From: Gimesia algae
GTDB taxonomy: Bacteria; Planctomycetota; Planctomycetia; Planctomycetales; Planctomycetaceae
Direction: 5' to 3'
Assembly: GCF_007746795.1 (NCBI RefSeq)
Contig: NZ_CP036343.1
Coordinates: 5,431,357 to 5,495,356 of the forward strand
DNA: 64,000 nucleotides
The notes under the pieces are model-generated. The model had not been told where the DNA came from. It saw nothing but the letters and a program-made list of their open reading frames with translations, and did not search any database. Numbering within the stretch: the stretch's first letter is position 1; every line of letters begins with the position of its first letter. The position numbers and the translations under genes are program-made. This document shows, in pieces, positions 56,596-64,000 of this stretch.

Positions 56596-57023
56596 GTGAT
56601 TCTCCAGCAAACCGAACTTGTGATACGATTCGCGCATTCGTAGCCTGTTGATAATGCAACATCTCTCCCAACGGAGCATTCAAGAGTCCTCTGGAAGTTG
56701 CATTTTTCATGCCACACCTCTTACGGAAAGGACGGGAATCGAATTATTTAGCGGGAAGCAACTCCCCTTTCCGGCATTCCGTCTAAACAAATCCCAGGCG
56801 AAATCAGATGAGCAAAAAATAAGTTTCAGTTATTGGTCAAAATAAACCTGAAATATACCGTTCAGATACTGATTCTCTCTCTTTGAGTACGACATCCTGA
56901 CAGCCCTGCATGCTTCTCAAGGAAGCGCAGCAACAGTCTTGAACCATCTCCGGACCAGGGGTTTTTCAGATCGAACTGTCTGATCAGCGATCATGCTGAA
57001 CTGTCACCGTGCGGAAAGAAGGG

Positions 57024-57075
57024 GCAGGTCAGCACAGTGTTCGAGTAGAATTCGAACTACTTCAGCGTGACCTGC
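57024..57075. repeat. Nested inverted repeat
   Basis: GCAGGTCA (57024-57031) and TGACCTGC (57068-57075) are perfect inverted repeats, and within them GTTCGA (57039-57044) and TCGAAC (57052-57057) form a second. No T-run follows. It could be a regulatory or recombination site. Confidence 0.45.
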
Positions 57076-57549
57076 AGTCGACGCGTTGCGCAAACTTCTT
57101 CCGGAGACTCAATCCCCTGAACTGCGGCACATTTGCCCCTGGAGAAAAATGGATCATCTTCTGAATTCATCTCTTTTCTTTGTTTCAATGTAAAACAGGT
57201 CCATAAATCAAGTGGTTTCCTACTGAATAAACTCCCCTTGACTCAGCCATGAAGCCAGACAAGATAAGCGTCTCACTGAGTCGCGCGCGTGACCAGTTTA
57301 CAGTGCACTGAAACACACGCCAGTTGTTCATAATCTTCACTGCAAATGAGCCTGTTTTTTCCGAATTTGCACTGCCTGAAACCACACCCATTCGGGATGT
57401 AACCCTGCGGGTCGCCACACATCGCAAAGTTTCATCCCGGCACCGCCTCGACATCGCAATCTATCGGTCCCGTATCAACCTGTATCGCCACAATTGTTTA
57501 TTCATCTCCTCTTGCTCCCTCCAAGCCATTATCGATAATTCAAATCTGA

Positions 57550-57594
57550 CCGTGTTACCCATGTGTCCGAACGTGTGTTACCTATGTGTCCGGT
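57550..57594. repeat. Direct repeat resembling an IS481-type terminus
   Basis: GTGTTACCCATGTGTCCG and GTGTTACCTATGTGTCCG follow each other about 25 bases apart. From memory this motif resembles ends of IS481-family elements. No transposase lies next to it, so it may be a solo end left by a deletion. Confidence 0.4.
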
Positions 57595-57885
57595 CTTTAC
57601 TCTTGCCCAATAGTGCATATCTCACTCTCTCACATAACGAAACGGGTAACCCTGAATGCAATTCGGGGCGAGCATCGCGAGCAGGAAACTGTCAGTGCAA
57701 ACGATCAAACGTCCCTGCCAACCACCCACCCAAACAACCTGTCGGATGCCACTGTCAGCTCGCCCGATAGTGCGCGAAACACAATCCCCAAGGGATCAGA
57801 TAAATTCCCCGGAAGGCGCTCCGAGTAGAGTTCGTCCGCCATATCCATACTACTGAAAAGCCACCAAACCCGAGATATGAAAACA

Positions 57886-57906
57886 GGGCACTGCTGAACA
57901 GTGCCC
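57886..57906 (-). terminator. Terminator after the multimodular cellulase gene
   Basis: GGGCACTG and CAGTGCCC pair perfectly (eight bases, 5-base loop). On the minus strand TGTTTTC follows. It lies about 40 bases after the stop codon at 57945. Confidence 0.75.
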
Positions 57907-57944
57907 CATTCTCAAATCCAGATCATCTACTTTCTCTCAGTAAA

Positions 57945-60900
57945 TCAGACGGGACTTCCATTCAGAACAAAGTCCGAAAGTGGTTCGTCCAGACCGGTTG
58001 ACGTTCCGATAAAGCCGAAGGAGACCGTGCCACCAGCGGGAATATCAGAATTCCAGGAGGCACCCCGAATCACATACGTGTTTCCCACGTGTGAAACAAT
58101 CTCGGCGTTCCAGATATCCGTAATATTACCATCGAAGGTGAACTGCAGCATCCAGCCTTCCATAGGCTGGTCACTTTCATTCCGAATTTCCATCGCGCCC
58201 TGGAACCCGCTGTTCCAGGCATCCACGACATCAAAGTCCACGGCGCCCGCCGCAGTCGGTGCATCGTTGTCCTGAATACTTCCCGTGCCTGTAGTGGCCG
58301 CAATCGTACCACCCACTGGCTGATCAAGGATAACCTGGAAGCTTTCACTCCCTTCCTGATCCATATCACCCAGGATCGGCACCACGATCGTTTTCGTCAG
58401 CTCTCCTGGCTGAAAGATCAGCTGGCCATTCACCGACTGATAATCCGCACCAGCGACCGCCGTTCCATCGACTGTATGAAACTGAACTGTCACCAGTTCA
58501 GTCGTCGGTTGATCCAGTGAAACAGTAAACACTGCCTGTTGACTCCCACTGTCACCTTCTGTCACATTTACATCATTGATGGAAATTTCCGGGACAATCA
58601 CCATGAATGCTTCCACGGTGACATGCACCGTCGTACTGATGATGCTACCCGAATCAGAAACCGTTGTGAACACGAAGCTGTCTGCTCCTGAGAAACCAGC
58701 GTCTGGTGTATAAGTCAGCGTTCCATCCTGATTGTTGACCACCTCACCATGTACAGGTTGAGAAACAGACTGCAGCGTTCCTCCTGCTCCCAGCGAGGAC
58801 GAAGGACTGATGTAGTTGCCCGACATCACCAGCATACTCAACATCGACACAGAGTCCGCATAGTAATTCGAATGCGTCGTTGCCACACTGTCGAAGACCG
58901 AATTCATCCACGCCTGGTCACCCGCGTCTGAACCGGTCATCGCCGACACACCGACCGCCGCACGGAAAAATGGATCGCTCCAGCTGTTGAGCGGCGTTCC
59001 ATCCAAAGCATAGCCACCTCGAATCAATGCCGGATCCCCACCCGAAGACTGCTGAAAGAATTCCGACAGCATCTGCGCCTGCGTCAGCGAGACCGCGTCT
59101 CCACTCAACACCGCGTCAGCACCAATCCGCCAGGGCACACGCCCCGCGTTGTACCAGTAATGCTGATCATTCACTTCCAGGAAGCCCGAAGGCGCAGGCG
59201 AAACATTCCCGGTCGTCGGATCGACAATCACAAAGTCCGGCACCAGACCCGTACCCGATTGCTGCTGCAGTTTCGTCATCACAGCCTGAGTCGCCGCGAT
59301 CACTTCATTCCAGGCTCCCGTACCGGTTGCGGCTTCAAAGGCGCGGAAGTGACCATACATGAAATCGCTGGTACGTACAGACCACTGATTCCGCCCACCA
59401 CCATAAGGATTCACCCAGTCACCCAGCATCGGCAGATGACTGTCCGGTCCTATGGTCGAAGCGTACATGGCATCAATAATCGTAATCGCTTCCTGCAGAT
59501 AGTTGACCGCGCCGTCACTTCCCCATTGAGCATCTGCAACGAGCAGCGCATAGGCAATATCGGCGTCCCCATCGAAGGCGCTACTGTTTCCGTACGCATC
59601 CGGCTGCGCCCAGTCCATCAGATCAGGATTCCCTTCGCTGGGATTCGCACGCGAATACTGAAACAGGCCATCGAAAATCGCCTGGGCCTGTGGATCGCAT
59701 CCATCCATATGCGCCAGAACCAGCATCCCGTAACCCTGCGCTTCGGATGTGGTTCGACCTGACGCATCCATAATCACCCGGTATCCATTCCCTCCCGGGT
59801 CCGCACGCAACCAGTCCGCTTTCCAACTGTCATAGTAGTTGCTCACAATCTGATCCAGCTGCGCCTGACTATATTGGCTGGGGAATAACGTCCCGTCGAC
59901 ATACGATTGAACATGGCTGCCATAATCAGGATCGCCTCCCGAACTTCCCGCGGCTATTGTGACTGCCGTCTCATAAGGCGTCGTCACAGACAATTCATTC
60001 TCGCTAACCACTTCCGCATCGTCATTGGTAATGACTGTGGTCGCCGATGACAGACTCGCATCCAGCGTCGCTCCCACCGGACTGCTGAGTGTTACATAGA
60101 ACTGTTCGTCCGGCTCTACCAGGCTGTCACCAAATATCTGAACCGAAATCGTCTTCGAAGTTTCTCCTACTGCGAAGGTAACCTGACCACTGGAAGCTTC
60201 ATAATCCTCACTGGCGGTCGCCGTCCCATTGGAAGTCTGATAGTTAACGACAACCGTTTGAGTCGCTGGTTCAGACAGGGAAACCGTCAACGTAGCCGAC
60301 ACGGTCCCGCTAATACCTTCTGCAACAGTCGCTCCGCTGATACGAACTTCAGGAACCACTTCGTCAGGAGGCTCCACGATGCTGCCCTCCAGAGGAACCG
60401 GATTCTGATAATACTCCTGCACCCTGGTGATCCACCAGTAGTCATCCGTTGGTTCACTGCCGATTCCATCGGTGCTGATGCCGACCCCCGCCCCGAACAG
60501 AATCTGCCGGATACCGGCGGCGCGCGCTTCTTCCATATGCGATCCCCAGGTGATCGTGTTGCCGGAAACGGTCAGCTTCGCATCACCCAGATCATTCGTC
60601 GAGAAATAATCCAGCCGATTTCCACTGGCCGTAAACGTATCCCCCAAGAAGAAGGAAGCTGCGGAATCTTCATACTGCCGCGTTGTGTTGGTCAAGGGAT
60701 CAAACACACCATTCGCGTCATAGGGGTTCACCGCCTGGCTGTCATTGATGTGACCAACGGGCAACTGCCAGAGTACCATTTCACGTTCAGTCGTTTCCGT
60801 GAGCGTCTGCACAATCAGCAGGTAATTCTGCCAGTGATCGCTGTTCCAGAACCAGGTACTCGCTTCCGGATTACTGGCTGCCCCGTTCTGCGCCCCTGCA

Positions 60901-62735
60901 TCCAGTCCATACTTATCGAGGGAGACGAACCCCGCCCCGTAACTCAGAATACCGGCGTCCATGTAATACTCGGCAATCAGTTCTGCTTCACGGGCAATCG
61001 CTGCCTGACCGGCTGCGACTCCCATTGTATCCGTCAAATGCACGATTCCCGTGCCCGGAATGGGGGTTTCGATCCCAGGTGAAGCCCAGAGATTGAACTG
61101 CCAGCCAAACTCCACGTTCGGTGCAAAATGACTGATGGTATAATTGATCGCTTCAATCAGCCCCGTCACCGTATTGTCAAACTGGGGATCAACGCCTTCC
61201 TGCAAAACGCCACTGCTGTAAGCGGCACTCGTTACAGCCGAAATTGCACTCGCCGATGTGCCGGCATTCTGCATCAGGTAACCGATGAAGTCCGGTTCCA
61301 GAATCATCTGCACCAGTTCGTCACCTGCTTCGGTGCGAATGGTGTCCAGCGCGAATTTCAGGTCACGAAAATAGTTTTCCATATACGACTGACTCTGGAT
61401 GTGCTCCAGGTTGGTCGTATAACTTTCGCCGCCATCAGGAATATTGTAGTACACGAATTGCGGAATCATTCCCAGCTTCATGCTTTCGCGTACATAACTG
61501 CTCACACGGTCTGGATCCCAGCTTCGCCAGCCGGTAAGCGGCCCCCCATTGAGATAGATATAACGCGAGTCGACATATTTGCCGGTTAACGAATTGCTGT
61601 CATCAAAATCCTGCCAGAAAGCCAGGTCACCGGTCGTGTCTTCGCTGACCGAACCGATGGTCAGATAATCCGGAAGCCCCGGCAGTGCGCCCTCTGCCGT
61701 ACGTACGCGAAACCCGATATAACGATCTTCGCCGCTCTCAACATCGGTAATCCGCACAGACGACCGTCCTGCTTCGAGACCGGTAATCCGCAATGTATTG
61801 CCGTTAACGATCTCTGCGGTGACTGCCCGAGAATTACTGACTGCTACGCTGAACTGACTCGACTCACTCGAGGAGGCCAGCGTGTATTCGTAAACTGTTT
61901 CCTGATCAATGGTGACCTGTAAGGCCTGCCCGGCACTGTCGACTCCCTCAATGCTGATCAGACTGGCGTCACCAGCCACATACACGACTTCATCGCTCAA
62001 AGTTGCTCCGTTTGCGTTACTGACTTCGACCTGATAGCGAAACACACCGTAGTCCCGGTTCGTAATCAGCAGACTGTCCGTTTGCGGGGTCGCATTTCCC
62101 GTCAGATCTGCTTCATGAATCACTTCGCCATTCTCGTACAACTTCCAGTGATTCGCTGCTGACCCTGCCCACAGATTGAGAGTCACACGAAAACCGCCCG
62201 AAGCCTGATCTGTCAGCACACTCACGCTCGGCTGATTCGGTGCATTGACCACAGGATCGGGATCCGGGTCTGGATCCGGGTCGGGGTCAGGGTCAACGGG
62301 ACTTCCACTCCCGTTAAACGCAAACCCGCTGGGCTCACTGTAAGCGCCAACAGCCACAAGTCCAATCGCCAGCGTTTCACCTGCATCCAAAGTCGCATCC
62401 CAGCTGGGAGGCGTAATCCGATAGCGGCCCCCCCCGAGATTCTCCACTTCGGCATTCCACAGTGACTGGATCTCACCGCTGAAATCAAACTCCAGTTGCC
62501 AGTCGGTAAACGCCGTTGCTTCATCGTTATTCAGAATCAGGTTGGCTGTCCGACCGGAGCCCCAGTCCTGATCCACCTCAAATTGCACATCGGGTGCATC
62601 CGCCAGTGGATGGGCGGTGAGCATCGTCCGCACCTCCAGTGCCTCGATCTGTCTTGCTGCCTGAGCACGTGATCGCCTGGGAGTGCCGTGCTGTTGAATG
62701 AACCATTCAAGAAGTGTTGCGTAAAGTCGTTTCAT
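57945..62735 (-). CDS. Secreted multimodular glycan hydrolase (CBM2, unassigned domain, GH8, CBM2)
   Basis: A 1596-residue protein. N-terminus has basic residues and an ALEVRTMLTA motif typical of large planctomycete secreted proteins. Domains: CBM2 (about 48-146); a linker of repeated PD (150-165); Ig-like (about 170-255); about 255-345 beta-rich; a catalytic-sized domain (about 350-785) with VQMILEPDFIGYL, unassigned; Calx-beta (about 793-908); GH8 (about 935-1308) with GRTTSEAQGYGMLVLAHMDG and FDGDADIAYALL; a cadherin/Big-like domain (about 1315-1375; GTLTYTPDAGFSGADSFVFT); Calx-beta (about 1380-1490); CBM2 (about 1497-1596). GH8 members cut beta-1,4-glucans, so it probably degrades cellulose or similar glucan outside the cell. 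Its start follows a hairpin (62744-62759), with no clear Shine-Dalgarno. A terminator follows the stop. Confidence 0.85.
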   Translation of the reverse strand: MKRLYATLLEWFIQQHGTPRRSRAQAARQIEALEVRTMLTAHPLADAPDVQFEVDQDWGSGRTANLILNNDEATAFTDWQLEFDFSGEIQSLWNAEVENLGGGRYRITPPSWDATLDAGETLAIGLVAVGAYSEPSGFAFNGSGSPVDPDPDPDPDPDPDPVVNAPNQPSVSVLTDQASGGFRVTLNLWAGSAANHWKLYENGEVIHEADLTGNATPQTDSLLITNRDYGVFRYQVEVSNANGATLSDEVVYVAGDASLISIEGVDSAGQALQVTIDQETVYEYTLASSSESSQFSVAVSNSRAVTAEIVNGNTLRITGLEAGRSSVRITDVESGEDRYIGFRVRTAEGALPGLPDYLTIGSVSEDTTGDLAFWQDFDDSNSLTGKYVDSRYIYLNGGPLTGWRSWDPDRVSSYVRESMKLGMIPQFVYYNIPDGGESYTTNLEHIQSQSYMENYFRDLKFALDTIRTEAGDELVQMILEPDFIGYLMQNAGTSASAISAVTSAAYSSGVLQEGVDPQFDNTVTGLIEAINYTISHFAPNVEFGWQFNLWASPGIETPIPGTGIVHLTDTMGVAAGQAAIAREAELIAEYYMDAGILSYGAGFVSLDKYGLDAGAQNGAASNPEASTWFWNSDHWQNYLLIVQTLTETTEREMVLWQLPVGHINDSQAVNPYDANGVFDPLTNTTRQYEDSAASFFLGDTFTASGNRLDYFSTNDLGDAKLTVSGNTITWGSHMEEARAAGIRQILFGAGVGISTDGIGSEPTDDYWWITRVQEYYQNPVPLEGSIVEPPDEVVPEVRISGATVAEGISGTVSATLTVSLSEPATQTVVVNYQTSNGTATASEDYEASSGQVTFAVGETSKTISVQIFGDSLVEPDEQFYVTLSSPVGATLDASLSSATTVITNDDAEVVSENELSVTTPYETAVTIAAGSSGGDPDYGSHVQSYVDGTLFPSQYSQAQLDQIVSNYYDSWKADWLRADPGGNGYRVIMDASGRTTSEAQGYGMLVLAHMDGCDPQAQAIFDGLFQYSRANPSEGNPDLMDWAQPDAYGNSSAFDGDADIAYALLVADAQWGSDGAVNYLQEAITIIDAMYASTIGPDSHLPMLGDWVNPYGGGRNQWSVRTSDFMYGHFRAFEAATGTGAWNEVIAATQAVMTKLQQQSGTGLVPDFVIVDPTTGNVSPAPSGFLEVNDQHYWYNAGRVPWRIGADAVLSGDAVSLTQAQMLSEFFQQSSGGDPALIRGGYALDGTPLNSWSDPFFRAAVGVSAMTGSDAGDQAWMNSVFDSVATTHSNYYADSVSMLSMLVMSGNYISPSSSLGAGGTLQSVSQPVHGEVVNNQDGTLTYTPDAGFSGADSFVFTTVSDSGSIISTTVHVTVEAFMVIVPEISINDVNVTEGDSGSQQAVFTVSLDQPTTELVTVQFHTVDGTAVAGADYQSVNGQLIFQPGELTKTIVVPILGDMDQEGSESFQVILDQPVGGTIAATTGTGSIQDNDAPTAAGAVDFDVVDAWNSGFQGAMEIRNESDQPMEGWMLQFTFDGNITDIWNAEIVSHVGNTYVIRGASWNSDIPAGGTVSFGFIGTSTGLDEPLSDFVLNGSPV

Positions 62736-62743
62736 CGCATCAA

Positions 62744-62759
62744 CTCTGCGAACGCAGAG
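62744..62759 (-). promoter_or_regulatory. Hairpin just before the cellulase start codon
   Basis: CTCTGCG/CGCAGAG is a perfect 7-base inverted repeat with a 2-base spacer. Its end is nine bases upstream of the ATG at 62735, where a ribosome-binding site should be. No purine-rich Shine-Dalgarno is visible, so it may stabilise the mRNA or control translation. Confidence 0.45.
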
Positions 62760-63288
62760 CCCTTTCAGTCTCTGCCAGAACAGTGCGACGTTTCAAACTG
62801 AGAATCAGCCTGAAAGTGAAGGAATGGATACGAGTCTCGGAAGGTAGAAATGCTGAGACGCGTTTAACTCCCCGTAACACTGTTTATCGAAAGGCGCGAG
62901 AAGAGACCGCAACACAGGCAGGCCACCACAGGCTCTCACACGCCCAGGATGTCCTGGCGCGGAAGCTGTTTTGGCCCAGATCAAACAGCAGTTTCCGAGA
63001 TATTTAAGATAGGATTTGAACCGGGAACCAATCCCGATTCGGAACACTTTGATTGTAACCATAGCCACCCGCCCCCTGTCCAGACCTGATTTAAATTTTA
63101 TTAAATACTCTTCAAGGCAGCAGCTCAGAGGAACGTGAGGATCACTCATAATCAATACGATCCGATCAGCAGTGAAGTCCGAAAAGTAAACTGCGCATTG
63201 AATTCACATGTGAATTCGTTTACGTTTATGGTTACTTATCTGTGGAAATCCAGACCACGTATTGAAATTACCCGGAAAGGCTTATTCG
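62760..63288. other. Divergent intergenic region
   Basis: There are 529 bases between the divergent cellulase and NlpC-like genes. No gene supported; the frames at 62714-63007 and 62805-63155 lack family features. It should hold promoters in both directions. Confidence 0.4.
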
Positions 63289-64000
63289 ATGAACTTACCT
63301 GCACGATTCTCCCTGAATCTGCTCTTCTCACTCGTCAGTCTGATCTGCCTGCAGAACACTTCCACGGCAGCAGGACCACAGACCGAAAAGACAGACACAG
63401 ATCGTCTGCAAGCCTGGCAGAGAAAAGGAGTGGAATATGCGCGGATTATGTCGCAGGTGAAATGGACGCCGGTTGCCGAGGGAATGCCCCGCAGGAAAGG
63501 AACTTTCGAGCCCGGTAAAGAATACACGGGCGTCCCCTATTCGAGTGTAAAATATATCGGCCGTTATATCGGTTTTGATATTTATCTGAAGACCTTTCTG
63601 GCAGCCGTCGAAAATCCACACAGTGTGTTATACACAGAAAACCTGTATGGAAAGGTAGCCAATGCGGAATGCTACTACGGCAAAGTCTGCTCCTCTTACA
63701 CCAGTTATGCGTTACAGTGTGGCGTCTGGTATGTCAGCCGCCTGCATAACCCGCCCTATCGCGAAGGCGTCATGCTCGTAGAGCCCCAGACAGCCCAGGC
63801 GGCACAGGTGGGAGACATCATTTACACGCCTCCTCAGCCTGGCTCGCACGTGGAAATCGTCACGCGAGTCACCCGGAACGCTGAGGGAAAAGTCACACAT
63901 GTCCGTGTAGAAGAAAGTCGGCCGCTCACGACCAAAACCAGCAATCGCTCTGTCTCGACCTTTAACAGCCACCTCAAAGCGCGAGGCAGAAAACTGTTTC
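63289..64000 (+). CDS. Secreted NlpC/P60- or CHAP-like protein (3' end outside window)
   Basis: The frame starts at ATG 63289, preceded by GGAAAGG, and stays open to the window end, giving 237 codons so far. It begins with a signal peptide (LNLLFSLVSLICLQNTSTAA). A candidate catalytic Cys lies in YYGKVCSSYTSYALQCG, and a candidate His in PGSHVEIVTRVTR, preceded by QVGDIIYTPP. This spacing and order is that of NlpC/P60 or CHAP cysteine peptidases or amidases, which cut peptidoglycan peptides. Family is suggested, not proven, and the C-terminus is unseen. Divergent from the cellulase gene. Confidence 0.6.
   Translation, partial: MNLPARFSLNLLFSLVSLICLQNTSTAAGPQTEKTDTDRLQAWQRKGVEYARIMSQVKWTPVAEGMPRRKGTFEPGKEYTGVPYSSVKYIGRYIGFDIYLKTFLAAVENPHSVLYTENLYGKVANAECYYGKVCSSYTSYALQCGVWYVSRLHNPPYREGVMLVEPQTAQAAQVGDIIYTPPQPGSHVEIVTRVTRNAEGKVTHVRVEESRPLTTKTSNRSVSTFNSHLKARGRKLF

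Larger units (their letters stand above)
56596..57877. other. Long intergenic region with inverted repeats and IS-end-like motif
   Basis: About 1.28 kb without a convincing gene. Open frames at 57324-57770 and 57185-57454 overlap each other and have no family features. Two notable structures: a nested inverted repeat (57024-57075), and two copies of GTGTTACCxATGTGTCCG (about 57550-57594). Confidence 0.45.

Noticed and set aside
57324-57770. Plus-strand frame of 148 codons and overlapping frames
   Set aside because: Several overlapping frames, none with family features; contains IS-end-like repeats, so probably intergenic.
59160-61082. Long plus-strand frames opposite the cellulase gene
   Set aside because: Shadows in high-GC coding sequence; the minus strand has unbroken, recognisable GH8, Calx-beta and CBM2 domains.
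1-64000. CRISPR arrays, antiphage defence operons, tRNA and rRNA genes
   Set aside because: No regularly spaced direct repeats with variable spacers, no recognisable Cas, restriction-modification or other defence proteins, and no tRNA- or rRNA-like sequence were seen on reading.

Overview
The window looks like a chromosome segment of a planctomycete, most likely Gimesia or a close relative. The clues are a J-domain-like N-terminus (YYKWLGIPPKD motif) fused to a membrane segment, a protein combining a sulfatase-modifying-factor fold with a WD40 array, the LEVRTML-type N-terminal motif of a giant secreted protein, and an ECF sigma factor followed by a membrane-anchored LolA-like protein. The genus is an inference. 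I saw no rRNA, tRNA or CRISPR array.

Region 1 (1-7.7 kb): two adjacent plus-strand genes share a nearly identical membrane-anchor and linker module but carry unrelated C-termini. The first has an FGE-like fold, 14 WD40 repeats and a C-terminal repeat-like domain, and is cut by the window start. The second has a planctomycete-type C-terminus I do not recognise.

Region 2 (7.8-16.6 kb): a graveyard of mobile DNA. A large serine recombinase gene (minus strand) is broken twice: a complete IS21-family element (8875-11435, 33-bp terminal repeats, 6-bp target duplication TAGGAT) sits in it, and a one-base frameshift lies near 11769. Upstream in the same orientation are relic small genes: a frameshifted plasmid-related protein, a small membrane protein and an overlapping truncated lipoprotein. 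An ECF sigma factor and its probable membrane partner follow, then IS5-like and Na+/H+ antiporter fragments.

Region 3 (16.7-32.1 kb): metabolic and stress genes, mostly on the minus strand. They encode a flavin disulfide-oxidoreductase-like protein, an SbnA-like PLP enzyme, a CurA-like reductase, an aldehyde dehydrogenase, a CYP152-type P450, a glycogen-debranching-like enzyme with a GT4 glycosyltransferase, an SRPBCC protein, a zinc alcohol dehydrogenase overlapping an SDR, a Rho-N-like small protein and a second SDR. Together with later DUF892, SodC, cupin and efflux genes they resemble an accessory stress-survival island.

Region 4 (32.4-39.8 kb): an alternative caa3-type terminal oxidase operon, transcribed as subunit II with cytochrome c, fused subunits I+III, a small membrane protein, CtaG and a triheme cytochrome c. 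Cu/Zn superoxide dismutase and a DUF892 ferritin-like protein lie upstream.

Region 5 (40.3-56.6 kb): an RND efflux pump with its adaptor, a cupin, a quinone-oxidoreductase-like protein, a second SodC, an MBL-fold protein with an N-terminal zinc ribbon, a 1777-residue CheB-CheR-PAS-GAF hybrid histidine kinase, an IS3 relic and a FAD oxidoreductase with a C-terminal Rieske domain.

Region 6 (57.9-64 kb): a 1596-residue secreted multimodular glycan-degrading protein, with CBM2 domains at both ends, a GH8 domain, and a second catalytic-sized domain I cannot assign. It is divergent from a 3'-truncated secreted NlpC/P60-like protein.
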